Assembly: GCF_032190615.1 (NCBI RefSeq)
Contig: NZ_JAVLAT010000001.1
Location: 62,001-126,000, forward strand
Length of the DNA: 64,000 nt
From: Brucella pseudogrignonensis
Lineage (GTDB): Bacteria > Pseudomonadota > Alphaproteobacteria > Rhizobiales > Rhizobiaceae
Reading direction: 5' to 3'
Position numbers and translations under genes: made by a program. This document shows positions 9,849 through 20,260 of the stretch, one piece after another (positions within the stretch are counted from its first letter, which is position 1; every line of letters starts with the position of its first letter). The notes below the pieces were generated by a model, which was not told the DNA's origin, did not search any database, and worked only from the letters and a program-made list of their open reading frames with translations.

Positions 9849-10784
9849 ATGTCGGGTGCTGGAGGGGAATCGGCAGCGGGAACAGTTCCGGGCAAGGCGG
9901 CATTTGACGGGCTGGCAATAGCGCTTGTCATGTTCATCATGTTCACATGGGGGCTCAATCAAGTTGCTATTAAGATCGGCAATCGCGGTTTTAATCCCAT
10001 GCTTATGGCCGCCGGACGTTCTGCATTGGGCGGGGTTTGTGTCTTCCTTTGGTGTTATTGGAAGCATATTCCGCTTTTCAGGCGCGACGGAACGTTAAAG
10101 CCCGGCATTCTGGCTGGGCTTTTGTTTGGCGTTGAATTCGTTCTGATCTTTCTGGCGATGGAGCTGACAAGCGTTGGGCGTGTCGCCCTTTTGATGAATG
10201 TCATGCCATTCTGGGTGGCAATCGGCAGTCATTTTCTGTTGGGCGAACGCATGTCGATGCGCGCCTTTATCGGCATGTGCGTGGCATTCTTCGGTGTCGT
10301 GATCGTATTCGCCGACAATAGCAGTCGGCCCGGACCTTATGCGCTCTATGGTGATATTCTGGCACTGATATCTGGTATGTTATGGGGGATGACGACGATT
10401 GTCATCAAACGTTCGAAGCTTGCAAGTGCTGCACCTGAAAAGACCTTGCTTTATCAGCTGGCTGTCGCAGCAATTGTGCCGCTGCCATTCATGTTTCTAA
10501 GCGGCCCCTTGATCCGCGAGCCTGATTTGCTTTCGGTTCTGTCATTTCTGTTTCAATCGATGTTCGTGGTGGCCGTTACCTATCCTCTGTGGTTCTGGAT
10601 GATAAGTCGTTATCCCGCTTCCAAATTGTCAAACTTTGCATTTCTGACGCCTGCGTTTGGCGTGTTGTTAAGCGGATTGCTACTCAATGAGACACTTGGC
10701 TGGAAAATCTTTGCAGCACTGGCTCTGATCGGACTTGGCCTCATTATTATCAACCGACGCGGAAAAGCCGGAGCAACTTCATGA
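9849..10784 (+). CDS. EamA/DMT family transporter
   Basis: An inner-membrane protein of 311 aa with about ten hydrophobic helices in two EamA repeats: the first begins at ALVMFIMFTWGLNQVAIK, the second near YGDILALISGMLWGMTTI. Drug/metabolite transporters of this family export amino acids, metabolites or drugs; the substrate cannot be told from sequence. It starts 2 bp after the pseudouridine synthase stop and its own stop overlaps the HAD gene, so the run is an operon. The short polar N-terminus (Gly/Ala-rich) is not part of the family domain. Confidence 0.87.
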   Translation: MSGAGGESAAGTVPGKAAFDGLAIALVMFIMFTWGLNQVAIKIGNRGFNPMLMAAGRSALGGVCVFLWCYWKHIPLFRRDGTLKPGILAGLLFGVEFVLIFLAMELTSVGRVALLMNVMPFWVAIGSHFLLGERMSMRAFIGMCVAFFGVVIVFADNSSRPGPYALYGDILALISGMLWGMTTIVIKRSKLASAAPEKTLLYQLAVAAIVPLPFMFLSGPLIREPDLLSVLSFLFQSMFVVAVTYPLWFWMISRYPASKLSNFAFLTPAFGVLLSGLLLNETLGWKIFAALALIGLGLIIINRRGKAGATS

Positions 10785-11452
10785 AACTCGTTCTCTTTGA
10801 TTGCGACGGAACACTTGTCGATAGTGGCGACACTATCCACCATTGCATGGCTGCAAGTTTTAAAGATGCAGGACTGACGCCGCCGGAAATTGAGCAAACC
10901 CATTCGATCATTGGTCTTTCATTGCCAATTGCTATTGCGCAATTGCTTGGCCGCGAAGTTGACGAACAGGCATATTGGCTCACGCAGCGTTACAAGGAAA
11001 ATTTTGTAAAGTACCGTCAGAATCCTGATTTCGCAGAGCCGCTTTATGACGGTATTCTGCCACTTCTGACTGAGCTTGGTAGTCGCGATGATCTGTTGCT
11101 AGGCATTGTCACCGGCAAGTCGCAGCGTGGCGTGCGTTCGATTTTTGAACGACATGGCATTGGACATCATTTCGTGACTGTTCGTACTGCCGATAATTGC
11201 CCGTCCAAGCCTCATCCGGCTATGGTGCTTGAATCCTGTGCCGAAATGGGGATAGAACCAGAGCGAACAATCGTGATCGGTGATGCGATTTACGATATGC
11301 AAATGGCTCGTTCAGCGGGTGCGCGTGCCGCTGGTGTTTCTTGGGGCTACCATAAGCCTGATGCACTGAAAGATGCAGGCGCCCACCATGTCATGAACAA
11401 GCCTGAAGAACTCCATGCAATTTTGCATGAAATGGATGCCTTCGCATCCTGA
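10781..11452 (+). CDS. HAD-IA family hydrolase
   Basis: A 223-aa haloacid dehalogenase-like phosphatase. Motif I is FDCDGTLVDS (nucleophile Asp8), motif II is in GIVTGKS, motif III the Lys in CPSKPHP and motif IV GDAIYDMQMARSAG. The helical cap between residues ~20 and 85 makes it subfamily IA, the group of phosphoglycolate phosphatases and beta-phosphoglucomutases. Substrate unknown; a separate, better Gph candidate lies at 16394. The start overlaps the transporter stop by ATGA. Confidence 0.88.
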   Translation: MKLVLFDCDGTLVDSGDTIHHCMAASFKDAGLTPPEIEQTHSIIGLSLPIAIAQLLGREVDEQAYWLTQRYKENFVKYRQNPDFAEPLYDGILPLLTELGSRDDLLLGIVTGKSQRGVRSIFERHGIGHHFVTVRTADNCPSKPHPAMVLESCAEMGIEPERTIVIGDAIYDMQMARSAGARAAGVSWGYHKPDALKDAGAHHVMNKPEELHAILHEMDAFAS

Positions 11453-11474
11453 CCAACAACAATTGGATAGTATT

Positions 11475-12257
11475 ATGCGCGACACTCTGAGCGATCCCCA
11501 AGCTGAAATGCCGATCTCGCAAACCGACCCGGTAAAGCGCTCGCAGGAACTGATGCGCACACCTTTGCCAAAACGGTTTTATGAAAAGGCGGAAGTGGCT
11601 GAAACCGAAGGCGGTTTCACGGTGCATCTGGATGGTCGCCCGGTTAAAACACCTGCGCGTGCAGTTTTGCTTTTGCCAACAGCGCAAGCGGCAGAAATCG
11701 TTGCAGAAGAGTTTCGCGCACAGGTAGAAGTTATCGATCCTTCCAAGATGCCTGCAACGCGTCTGGTGAACACAGCAATCGACGGCATTGCGCAAGACCC
11801 GCAGGCGGTTTTCGAAGATATTCTGCGCTTTGCTGGCACCGACATGATCTGTTACCGCGCCGCGAGCCCGAAAGAGCTTGTTGCTCGCCAGACCGAACAA
11901 TGGTGTCCGCTGATCGACTGGGCCGAAAGCCTCGGCGCACGTTTTGCACTGGCCGAAGGCGTGATGCATGTTGAACAGTCCCGCGAAGCAATTGCAGCTT
12001 TTGGCGTTCATCTGACAGAATTTAGAAATCCGATTGCGCTGGCTTCGCTCCACACCATGACCACACTGACGGGCTCCGCACTCATTGCATTGGCAATTGC
12101 TAAGGGCGAATTGTCTGTAGAAGACGGCTGGAAGCGTGCGCATCTCGATGAAGACTGGACTGTCGAGCATTGGGGTGAAGACGCAGAAGCACAAGCGCGT
12201 CGCAAGACCCGTCACGGAGAAATGCTGGTTGCAGCCCGCGTGTTGCAGGCGCTCTAG
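11475..12257 (+). CDS. ATP12 family F1-ATPase assembly chaperone
   Basis: ATP12 binds the alpha subunit during assembly of F1-ATPase; the family is shared by mitochondria and Alphaproteobacteria. The 260-aa protein carries LPKRFYEKAEVAETEGGFTVHLDGRPVKTPARA near its start and the conserved TDMICYRA...ELVARQTEQWCPLIDW and SLHTMTTLTGSALIALAIAKGELS segments. ATG 11475 is chosen as the first Met after the HAD stop; the frame is open earlier inside the HAD gene. It closes the run that starts at 8866. Confidence 0.9.
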   Translation: MRDTLSDPQAEMPISQTDPVKRSQELMRTPLPKRFYEKAEVAETEGGFTVHLDGRPVKTPARAVLLLPTAQAAEIVAEEFRAQVEVIDPSKMPATRLVNTAIDGIAQDPQAVFEDILRFAGTDMICYRAASPKELVARQTEQWCPLIDWAESLGARFALAEGVMHVEQSREAIAAFGVHLTEFRNPIALASLHTMTTLTGSALIALAIAKGELSVEDGWKRAHLDEDWTVEHWGEDAEAQARRKTRHGEMLVAARVLQAL

Positions 12258-12297
12258 TTATTATTTAGCTAATAAGCGTAGTTTATTGATAGAAATA

Positions 12298-12325
12298 GAA
12301 AACCCGGCTTGCGCCGGGTTTTCTT
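12298..12325. terminator. bidirectional terminator between ATP12 gene and glnA
   Basis: GAAAACCCGG and CCGGGTTTTC form a 10-bp stem with a CTTGCG loop; the arms themselves carry the A- and T-tracts, so it can work for both converging genes. Confidence 0.85.
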
Positions 12326-12401
12326 TCGCGTGCATTTTGCACGTCGTTCCCCTCGGTAACCGTCTTAATCGATGCGGGCCGTTGCCGACCCGCAGTAGCG
12401 A

Positions 12402-13811
12402 TTAAACCGAGTAGTACATGTCGAACTCGACTGGATGCGGCGTTGTTTCATAACGCAGCACTTCAGCCATTTTGAGTTCGATGAAGCTGTCGATCTGATC
12501 GTCTTCAAACACGCCGCCAGCCTTGAGGAACTCGCGATCCTTGTCGAGTGCCTGCAGAGCTTCACGAAGCGAACCGCAAACCGTTGGGATCTTCTTGAGT
12601 TCCTTTGCAGGCAGATCGTAAAGATCCTTGTCCATAGCCTGACCTGGATGAATCTTGTTCTTGATACCGTCAAGACCAGCCATCAGCAGAGCTGCAAAGC
12701 ACAGATATGGGTTTGCCGATGGATCAGGGAAACGAACTTCAAGGCGCTTTGACTTCGGCGACGAGCCGAAAGGAATGCGGCAGGAAGCCGAGCGGTTGCG
12801 AGCCGAGTAAGCCAGCAGAACTGGAGCTTCATAACCTGGAACCAGGCGCTTGTAGGAGTTGGTTGATGGGTTCGTGAATGCGTTTACAGCCTTAGCGTGC
12901 TTGATAACGCCGCCGATGAAGAACAGGCAGTTTTCCGACAGGCCAGCATATTCATTGCCAGCGAAAGTTGGCTTGCCATCTTTCCAGATCGAGAAGTGAA
13001 CGTGCATACCAGAGCCGTTGTCACCGAAAACTGGCTTTGGCATGAAGGTTGCAGTTTTGCCATAGGCATTAGCGACCTGATGCACGACATATTTCTGGAT
13101 CTGCATCTTGTCGGCATTGCGTACCAGCGTGTCGAATTTCGTGCCAAGTTCGTGCTGTGCAGAAGCGACTTCGTGGTGATGCTTTTCAACGGTTACGCCC
13201 ATTTCCGTCAGAACGGTGAGCATTTCGGAGCGCATATCCTGAAGGCTGTCCACTGGTGGAACCGGGAAATAGCCACCCTTAACGCGTGGACGATGACCCA
13301 TATTGCCAGTTTCGTAATCGGTATCGTCGTTCGAAGGCAGTTCGGTCGAGTCGAGCTTGAAGCCGGTGTTGAATGGATCAACCTTAAACTTCACATCATC
13401 GAAGACGAAGAATTCAGCTTCCGGGCCAACATAAACGGTATCGCCGATGTTGAGCGACTTCATGTAGGATTCCGCCTTCTTTGCAGTCCCGCGTGGATCG
13501 CGGCCATAAGCTTCACCCGAAATCGGATCAAGAATGTCGCAGAGAATAACCAGCGTGGACTGTGCGAAGAATGGATCAATGTGGGCTGTTTCTGGATCTG
13601 GCTTCAGAACCATGTCGGATTCGTTGATAGCCTTCCAGCCGCCAATCGAAGAGCCGTCGAACATAACGCCGTCTTCAAACATTTCTTCGTCGACGAGGCC
13701 AACATCCATCGTGACGTGATGCAGCTTGCCCTTTGGGTCGGTGAAGCGAAGGTCAACAAACTTTACGTCGTTGTCTTTGATCTGTTTCAGAATGTCATTG
13801 GCAGTCGTCAT
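12402..13811 (-). CDS. glnA: glutamine synthetase type I
   Basis: Condenses glutamate and ammonia with ATP to glutamine, the central ammonium assimilation step. At 469 aa it is the usual GSI length. Visible landmarks: [12 protein letters not shown] (metal and glutamate site), the ATP-site segment [16 protein letters not shown], the NRSASCRIP arginine loop, and the adenylylation tyrosine at about residue 398 in KDLYDLP, indicating control by GlnE. It lies 72 bp downstream of glnB and is probably co-transcribed with it from the sigma-54 promoter as well as from its own signals. Confidence 0.97.
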   Translation of the reverse strand: MTTANDILKQIKDNDVKFVDLRFTDPKGKLHHVTMDVGLVDEEMFEDGVMFDGSSIGGWKAINESDMVLKPDPETAHIDPFFAQSTLVILCDILDPISGEAYGRDPRGTAKKAESYMKSLNIGDTVYVGPEAEFFVFDDVKFKVDPFNTGFKLDSTELPSNDDTDYETGNMGHRPRVKGGYFPVPPVDSLQDMRSEMLTVLTEMGVTVEKHHHEVASAQHELGTKFDTLVRNADKMQIQKYVVHQVANAYGKTATFMPKPVFGDNGSGMHVHFSIWKDGKPTFAGNEYAGLSENCLFFIGGVIKHAKAVNAFTNPSTNSYKRLVPGYEAPVLLAYSARNRSASCRIPFGSSPKSKRLEVRFPDPSANPYLCFAALLMAGLDGIKNKIHPGQAMDKDLYDLPAKELKKIPTVCGSLREALQALDKDREFLKAGGVFEDDQIDSFIELKMAEVLRYETTPHPVEFDMYYSV

Positions 13812-13883
13812 TTTGGTATCCTGTTTGCACGGCTGTGTTCGGTAGACTTGGGTCGGAAGACTTCGGTCGATAGTTTGATTGGG

Positions 13884-14300
<417 letters not shown>

Positions 14301-14380
14301 TTATTTGTCGTTTGTCGAATTTTTAAAAACATGCGCTGATTTGGGAGGTTTTTCCCATATTTCTGCATCTAAACCGCTAG

Positions 14381-14416
14381 AAATGCGGCTAAACGCGAGG
14401 CTAGCGCATTTTTTAA
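14381..14416 (+). terminator. orphan terminator-like hairpin before nnr
   Basis: AAATGCG (14381-14387) pairs with CGCATTT (14405-14411), with a further CTA/TAG pairing inside and a six-base T-run after it. No plus-strand gene precedes it, so it may end an unannotated short RNA or act as a leader attenuator of nnr. The rest of the 14299-14620 interval shows only AT-rich non-coding sequence. Confidence 0.4.
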
Positions 14417-14620
14417 ATTTCAAAAGTTCAAGTTCTTCGTCGCAGACTGGCATTATTATGAGCATCTACACAAGCTGCTCTGCGAGAAAGATTTTTAACA
14501 AGGTTTCAATCTCGTTAGCGGTGATTAAAAAATAGGCGAAATGCAATAAACTTCATCAGGCTTGCGCAAATTCGTCTGCCGCGTAATTAATAACGTTCAT
14601 TGCAGAGGAAGGTGCCGCTT

Positions 14621-16132
14621 ATGTTTGAACTCTTGACGCCGGAGCAAATGTCGCGTGCAGATGCTATAACCATCGATAGCGGCAAGCGAGACGGTTTTTC
14701 TCTCATGCTTGCGGCTGGCCATGCAGTTGCTGAAGTGGCGCGGAGTATGTTTTCCGCACGAGGACCAATCGCAATTCTATGCGGGCCGGGGAACAACGGC
14801 GGTGATGGCTATGTTGCAGCACAGTTCCTTATAGAAGCGGGACGCGAAGTCATTTGTTTTGGAACGAAGCAGCCGCGTGAGCGAAGTAATGCAATGCGCG
14901 CCCTTCATTTTTACAAAGGAGAAGTTCACCGCCTAAGCGCGATGGTGCCGACTGATTTCGTCGGCATTATAGATGCGCTCTATGGTGCGGGCTTGTCACG
15001 TCCGGTCGATGGCGTTGAGGCGCGTGTTATCGACAGGGTGAATGCATCAGATATTCCGGTTCTTGCTGTCGATTTGCCAAGCGGTATTTCGGGCTTTAAC
15101 GGGCGGGTGCTTGGTAATGCCATCAACGCACGCGCAACTGTAACCTTCTTCCGCAAAAAGCCCGGACATCTTTTACAACCCGGTCGCACGCATTGTGGTG
15201 TGCTTCATGTTGCAGACATTGGCATCTTGGATAATGTGCTCGACAAGATTGCGCCAAATACATTTGAAAACGCGCCAGAACTTTGGCGGGATCAATTACC
15301 AGCACTGTCAATCAACGCGCATAAATATAGTCGCGGTCATGCCGTTGTTTTTTCTGGCCCGGAACATTCAACAGGCGCAGCGCGACTGTCCGCCATGGCT
15401 GCTGCACGCAGTGGTTCAGGGGCTGTTACTCTTCTGTCGCCACCTCACGCGTTTGCAACAAATGCGGCTCATCTGACGAGCATAATGGTGCGCGAGACGC
15501 GCAGTATCAAAGATGTTGAAGCATTCCTGATTGATCGCAAGGTTGCAGCCTGTGTTCTCGGCCCAGGCTATGGCAGTGCCAAGTTTGCGCGCGATCACGC
15601 TCCGTTACTTCTGTCAGCAGCGAATAATCGCGCGGAACATTTAAAGGGATTGGTACTTGATGCGGACGGCATAACCGCTTTCGAGGAGAGGCCTGAACAA
15701 CTTTTCAACGCAAAACGCAGCGATCACACAGCGCTCGTACTCACTCCGCATGAAGGAGAGTTTCGACGTTTATTTCCCGATATTGCTGCGGATTCCGAAA
15801 CATCAAAACCGGATAAGGCACGCCAGGCAGCCAAACGTGCCAATGCTGTGGTGATTTATAAGGGGCCAGATACAGTCATCGCAGCACAAGATGGACGTGC
15901 GGCCATCAATGCTAATGGCACGCCACTCTTAGCGACAGCCGGATCGGGCGATGTGCTTGCTGGCATCATATGCGGACTGCTCTCACAAGGAATGCCAGCT
16001 TTTGAAGCCGCATGCGCTGCGGTCTGGATACACGCTGATGCGGCACGTCGTTTCGGTCATGGCCTTATTGCCGAGGATTTACCGCTGCAACTGCCTGCTG
16101 TCTGGTCAGCTCTTGAGCGATCAGCGTCTTGA
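14621..16132 (+). CDS. nnr: bifunctional NAD(P)H-hydrate epimerase / ADP-dependent dehydratase
   Basis: Repairs hydrated NAD(P)H: the N-terminal YjeF-type domain epimerises and the C-terminal ribokinase-like domain dehydrates. The epimerase part has CGPGNNGGDGYVAAQFL (about residues 55-71) and VDLPSGISG. The kinase-like part has KGLVLDADGITAFEERP, LTPHEGEFRRLFP, VVIYKGPDTVIA and ATAGSGDVLAGIICGLL. Start at ATG 14621, with GAGGAAGG upstream; TTG 14600 and GTG 14612 are in frame but less likely. The 3' end overlaps the small minus-strand gene by 12 bp. Confidence 0.93.
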   Translation: MFELLTPEQMSRADAITIDSGKRDGFSLMLAAGHAVAEVARSMFSARGPIAILCGPGNNGGDGYVAAQFLIEAGREVICFGTKQPRERSNAMRALHFYKGEVHRLSAMVPTDFVGIIDALYGAGLSRPVDGVEARVIDRVNASDIPVLAVDLPSGISGFNGRVLGNAINARATVTFFRKKPGHLLQPGRTHCGVLHVADIGILDNVLDKIAPNTFENAPELWRDQLPALSINAHKYSRGHAVVFSGPEHSTGAARLSAMAAARSGSGAVTLLSPPHAFATNAAHLTSIMVRETRSIKDVEAFLIDRKVAACVLGPGYGSAKFARDHAPLLLSAANNRAEHLKGLVLDADGITAFEERPEQLFNAKRSDHTALVLTPHEGEFRRLFPDIAADSETSKPDKARQAAKRANAVVIYKGPDTVIAAQDGRAAINANGTPLLATAGSGDVLAGIICGLLSQGMPAFEAACAAVWIHADAARRFGHGLIAEDLPLQLPAVWSALERSAS

Positions 16133-16387
16133 AATGCGGCTGTTTCCGTTGCCCACGTCGACGGTGATACTACCGGAAACTGACACATCCGTATTACCAA
16201 CGCGGAAGTTTTTCCATGTTCCGCCTTGCTGATTGTCGGGTTCAGGCGCAGGCGGTGGCGCTGATACGATCGGCGTTTGCGGCTTTACCCCCGGCAGGCC
16301 AGTAGGCGCAGGTTCATTTGCAAAAGCAAATGCTGATATTGTTGTCGAGAAAACGGTGGTAAGCATAAGTAATCTATTCATAATCAT
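16121..16387 (-). CDS. small exported protein of unknown function
   Basis: An 88-aa protein with a clear signal peptide (NRLLMLTTVFSTTISAFAFA, cleavage near FANEP). The mature part is a proline-rich stretch (residues ~27-52), then WKNFRVGNTDVSVSGSITVDVGNGN, which looks like short beta strands. I do not recognise the family. The second Met (codon 3) may be the real start. It lies 6 bp beyond gph on the same strand, so it is probably the second gene of a gph operon, and overlaps the nnr stop convergently. Confidence 0.65.
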   Translation of the reverse strand: MIMNRLLMLTTVFSTTISAFAFANEPAPTGLPGVKPQTPIVSAPPPAPEPDNQQGGTWKNFRVGNTDVSVSGSITVDVGNGNSRISRR

Positions 16388-16393
16388 ACTCCC

Positions 16394-17095
16394 TTACACC
16401 TTATCTGCGACGGCCTCTAAAAGCTGGTCCGCCATTTCGAGCGTAAATTCATCATAATGCGAAATGACGCGGCTCGGTTCGTAATGCTGAACTGGCAAAT
16501 CAGTATATCCGAAATCGACCGCCACGACAGGAATGCCTGCTGCCTTCGCAGTATCAATATCGGTACGGCTATCACCAACCATGATAGCGAGGTCGCGATT
16601 ACCGCCTGCAAGAGCGATGGTTTCCGTCAAATGACGAGGGTCAGGCTTGCGGAATGCGAATGTATCTGCGCCGCAAATAGCAGCGAAACGATTCGCTTCA
16701 CCCATTGCCTTCAGCAACTTTACTGCCAGCGCTTCAAACTTATTTGTACAAACTGCCAGCGTATAGCCATTCGCACTGAAGCGATCCATGGCTTCAAGCA
16801 CGCCCGGATAGAACGATGAATGTCCCGGCATATTTGCGCTATAATGCGCGCGAAATTTTTCAACCAACTCATCCAGCTTCGCGTCATCGACCTGCTTTTG
16901 CTGGGCTGCAAAAGCGCGTTCAATCATAACGCGTCCGCCTTGGCCGACAAAGCGACGAAGTGCGCCATGATCTGCTGTCTTTAAACCGGAAATCGAAAGG
17001 CAATGATTTAAGCTATCCAGAAGGTCCGGTGCAGTTTCAACCAATGTTCCGTCGAGATCGAACACAATGATTGGTTTTGAATTGGCAGCGAACAT
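16394..17095 (-). CDS. gph: phosphoglycolate phosphatase (HAD-IA)
   Basis: Removes phosphate from 2-phosphoglycolate, made during DNA repair or oxygenation reactions. The 233-aa protein has FDLDGTLVETAPDLLDSLNHCL (motif I), AVCTNKFE (motif II), FRKPDPRHL (motif III Lys) and MVGDSRTDIDTAKAAGIPVVAVDFGYT (motif IV), all characteristic of Gph. The start at 17095 (MFAANSKP) follows GGAAAC; the frame stays open ten codons further upstream. The small exported protein gene follows closely. Confidence 0.88.
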   Translation of the reverse strand: MFAANSKPIIVFDLDGTLVETAPDLLDSLNHCLSISGLKTADHGALRRFVGQGGRVMIERAFAAQQKQVDDAKLDELVEKFRAHYSANMPGHSSFYPGVLEAMDRFSANGYTLAVCTNKFEALAVKLLKAMGEANRFAAICGADTFAFRKPDPRHLTETIALAGGNRDLAIMVGDSRTDIDTAKAAGIPVVAVDFGYTDLPVQHYEPSRVISHYDEFTLEMADQLLEAVADKV

Positions 17096-17302
17096 AATGT
17101 TTCCTTCTGGAATTGATCTGTGCATTGCTAGCTGATCTTTCAGATAGGCTCAAGTTTGTGTCTTCTCAAGACAACGCTGAAACAAGAGTTCATCGCAAAA
17201 ATAACGATAAATTGTATTGAGAGCTTTGTTGCGTTGGCCACGCATGCTAGAGGCGTTGCCGGAGAAGGATGAAAATCCGCTGGGAAGACAGGAATTCTGA
17301 GC

Positions 17303-18001
17303 ATGGATGAAGCACGCAAGCTGAAAATCGCCGCCGCTGCCGAGGCATTGACGCACGTCAAAGACGGAATGCGTCTTGGAATTGGCACCGGCTCTACCGC
17401 AGAAGAATTTGTGCGCCTGCTGGCTGAAAAGGTGAAAAGCGGTTTCAAGGTTATTGGCGTGCCGACATCGGAGCGCACCGCAGAACTCTGTGCTGACCTT
17501 GGTATTGCGCTGACAACGCTTGAAGAAACGCCACATCTTGATCTGACAATTGATGGCGCTGATGAGGTTGATCCAAACCTGTCGCTTATCAAAGGCGGCG
17601 GTGGCGCTTTGCTTCGCGAGAAGATCGTAGCAACTGCGTCTGATTCGATGATCGTTATTGCCGACGGATCGAAAGTTGTTGAAACACTCGGCCGTTTTCC
17701 TTTGCCAATCGAAGTCAATCGCTTTGGCCTTAAAGCGACTTTGCTCGGTATTGAGGCTGCCGCAGCGCAATGTGGTCTTGCAGGTCCACTCGTCCTGCGG
17801 TTAAAAGATGGCGCGCCATTTGTAACGGATGGTGGACATTATATCGTGGATGCATCTTTTGGCCGCATTCCCGATCCAAAGATTCTTTCTGACGCTCTCT
17901 TCGCCATACCGGGTGTTGTTGAGCACGGACTTTTTATCGGACTGGCACGCGCCGCAATCATCGCTGGCGCTGACGGTATCCGAACCATGAACCGGCCTTG
18001 A
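17303..18001 (+). CDS. rpiA: ribose-5-phosphate isomerase A
   Basis: Interconverts ribulose-5-phosphate and ribose-5-phosphate in the pentose phosphate pathway. The 232-aa protein shows the full RpiA set: [61 protein letters not shown] and NVVDASF-type [11 protein letters not shown] near the end. Length is typical. It is followed by the DUF2059 gene, 39 bp on, likely in one transcript ended by the hairpin at 18600. Confidence 0.96.
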   Translation: MDEARKLKIAAAAEALTHVKDGMRLGIGTGSTAEEFVRLLAEKVKSGFKVIGVPTSERTAELCADLGIALTTLEETPHLDLTIDGADEVDPNLSLIKGGGGALLREKIVATASDSMIVIADGSKVVETLGRFPLPIEVNRFGLKATLLGIEAAAAQCGLAGPLVLRLKDGAPFVTDGGHYIVDASFGRIPDPKILSDALFAIPGVVEHGLFIGLARAAIIAGADGIRTMNRP

Positions 18002-18039
18002 GGGGCCGATACGAATTGTTTGAACGGAGTACCGACCAT

Positions 18040-18573
18040 ATGATCCCGGCAACTGGCTTCCGCCGTCTGATTGCACCGTTTTCCGCACTTGTCTTGATGT
18101 CAGGCATCCATGCGGCATCTGCGCAGGAAATTTCTGCCTCGCATCTCGATGCTGCCCGCGCGGCAATCGCTTCGATTCAGGCAACTGAACAGTTCGACGA
18201 AATTCTGCCAAGCGCGGCACGCGCTCTCAAGGGTGAGCTGATCCAGAAGGATCCAAACCTTGAAGCGCTCATCACGAAGACCGTTGATGACAAGGCTATT
18301 GCTTTGGCTGCACGCCGCGCTGATCTCGAAACCGAATCTGCCCGCGCTTATGCCAATGCGTTCAGCGAAGATGAACTCAAGGCAATCGCTGCGTTCTACA
18401 CATCGGATGCGGGCAAGAAGCTTCTTGCAGAAGGTCCAATCGTAACCCGTGAAGTCGTGAAAGCTGCAAATATCTGGCAGAACGGCATTGCCCGCGATCT
18501 CGCGACCTCTGTTGCAGAAGTTCTCGCAGCACAGGCTGGTGCCGCTGCTGCTCCTGAGCAGCCAGCTCAGTAA
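18040..18573 (+). CDS. DUF2059 exported protein
   Basis: A 177-aa protein with a signal peptide (cleavage near ASAQE). The mature region is alpha-helical and contains the DUF2059-like segment FSEDELKAIAAFYTSDAGKKLLAEGP, found in many Gram-negative periplasmic proteins of unknown role. The tail is Ala/Pro-rich. The ATG at 18040 has GGAG upstream and opens the signal peptide; the frame also extends 14 codons earlier. Function cannot be assigned. Confidence 0.85.
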   Translation: MIPATGFRRLIAPFSALVLMSGIHAASAQEISASHLDAARAAIASIQATEQFDEILPSAARALKGELIQKDPNLEALITKTVDDKAIALAARRADLETESARAYANAFSEDELKAIAAFYTSDAGKKLLAEGPIVTREVVKAANIWQNGIARDLATSVAEVLAAQAGAAAAPEQPAQ

Positions 18574-18599
18574 TATTTTGCGATAGTCACGTAGAATTT

Positions 18600-18633
18600 A
18601 AAAGCCCGGCGACTTGGCCGGGCTTTTTCTTTT
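18600..18633 (+). terminator. terminator after rpiA-DUF2059
   Basis: AAAGCCCGGC, loop GACTTG, GCCGGGCTTT followed by a T-run: a strong rho-independent hairpin. Confidence 0.88.
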
Positions 18634-18674
18634 GCTTACATAAGTCGAAGAAACAGATTTGAATGGAGAGTTCC

Positions 18675-20069
18675 ATGGCCGGTTATGATTATGATCTTTT
18701 TGTTATCGGCGGTGGCTCCGGTGGTGTACGGGCAGGGCGACTAGCCGGTGCCATGGGCAAAAAGGTTGGTCTGGCCGAAGAATATCGCATGGGCGGAACC
18801 TGCGTCATTCGTGGCTGTGTTCCTAAAAAGCTGTTTGTCTATGCTTCGCAATTTCCAGAGCATTTTGAAGATGCAGCTGGCTATGGCTGGGATGTCGGCA
18901 AATCAAGCTTTGACTGGAAGAAGCTTATTGAAGCCAAAGACAAAGAAATTGACCGGCTTGAAGGCCTTTATCGCAAAGGTCTGGAAAACTCGAAGGTCGA
19001 GATTTTTGCAAGCCGTGCAGAACTGATTGATGCTCATACGATTGAACTGAAAGCTGATGGTCGCCGTGTCACTGCCGATCAGATTCTGATTGCAACTGGT
19101 GGCTTTGCCAGTGTGCATGAATCCCTGCCGGGCGCAGAATATTGCATCACCTCCAATGAAGCGTTTCATCTCGAAAAATTGCCAAAGGCCATCGTTATTG
19201 CTGGCGGTGGCTATATTGCTGTCGAGTTTGCCAATATTTTTCATGGGCTTGGCGTTGAAACCACAATTGTCTATCGCGGCAAAGAAATCCTGTCGCGCTT
19301 TGATCATGATCTGCGTCATCTGCTGCATGAAACCATGGAAGCCAAGGGCATCCGCATTATATGCGGGGCGGTGTTCGAGAAGGTTGAAAAACAGGCTAAT
19401 GGCGAGCTGAAAGTTTTGCTGACCAATGGTGAAACACTGAATGTCGGTCAGGTGATGATGGCAATTGGGCGTAAGCCCAACACAAAGGGTCTCGGCCTCG
19501 AAAAAGCTGGCGTTAAAACAGACGCGCTCGGCGCAATCGAAGTGGATGACTATTCACGCACCAGTGCGTCAAACATCTGGGCCGTGGGTGACGTCATCAA
19601 TCGCGTTCAGCTGACCCCGGTGGCCATCCATGAAGCCATGTGCTTCCTTGAAACCGCGTTTAAAAACAATCCGACCAAGCCTGATCACGACCTGATTGCT
19701 ACAGCAGTGTTCTCGCAGCCTGAAATCGGCACCGTCGGCTTGCCGGAAGATGAAGCCGCCAAGAAATATGCTGAGCTGGAAATCTATCGCGCACTTTTCC
19801 GCCCGATGAAGAACACGCTTTCGGGCCGCAATGAAAAGATGCTGATGAAGCTCATTGTGGATGCTGAAAGCCGCAAGGTTGTCGGTGCTCACATCATGGG
19901 GCCGGATGCAGGCGAAATGGCGCAATTGCTGGGAATTTCTTTGAAGGCTGGTGCAACCAAAGATGACTTCGACCGCACCATGGCCGTGCATCCGACAGCA
20001 GCGGAAGAGCTGGTCACCATGTATAAGCCGACCTACCGTGTTGTGAATGGCAAGAAGGTCGAAAACTGA
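18675..20069 (+). CDS. gor: glutathione-disulfide reductase
   Basis: Reduces oxidised glutathione with NADPH; FAD flavoprotein of the pyridine nucleotide-disulfide oxidoreductase family. FAD motif GGGSGGVRAGRLAG at the N-terminus, redox-active disulfide in GGTCVIRGCVPKKL, NAD(P) motif IAGGGYIAVEFANIF, second FAD motif IWAVGDV and the C-terminal catalytic His in AVHPTAAEELVT. Start at ATG 18675 (MAGYDYD); ATG 18663 in frame is possible and would add four residues. About 464 aa, the family norm. Confidence 0.94.
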   Translation: MAGYDYDLFVIGGGSGGVRAGRLAGAMGKKVGLAEEYRMGGTCVIRGCVPKKLFVYASQFPEHFEDAAGYGWDVGKSSFDWKKLIEAKDKEIDRLEGLYRKGLENSKVEIFASRAELIDAHTIELKADGRRVTADQILIATGGFASVHESLPGAEYCITSNEAFHLEKLPKAIVIAGGGYIAVEFANIFHGLGVETTIVYRGKEILSRFDHDLRHLLHETMEAKGIRIICGAVFEKVEKQANGELKVLLTNGETLNVGQVMMAIGRKPNTKGLGLEKAGVKTDALGAIEVDDYSRTSASNIWAVGDVINRVQLTPVAIHEAMCFLETAFKNNPTKPDHDLIATAVFSQPEIGTVGLPEDEAAKKYAELEIYRALFRPMKNTLSGRNEKMLMKLIVDAESRKVVGAHIMGPDAGEMAQLLGISLKAGATKDDFDRTMAVHPTAAEELVTMYKPTYRVVNGKKVEN

Positions 20070-20260
20070 ACTTTCGTATCCTTCCAATCCTGTTAACGAT
20101 TCTTGCTGGTATAAAGTGAGCGTCTGCATTATATCAACGCGATCACGCGTGCTGGTTTGCGTGCAAAGACATTAAATTGTCTTGCTCAAGCGCATTCCAG
20201 CTTTCGTGCAAGGAGGACAAAATCCGAGAGAAATCGCGCGGATAATTAAACAGGTGTGAA

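Noticed and set aside
14443..14465. Second sigma-54-like sequence (TGGCATTATTATGAGC)
   Set aside because: The GG to GC distance is one base too long, which abolishes sigma-54 recognition.
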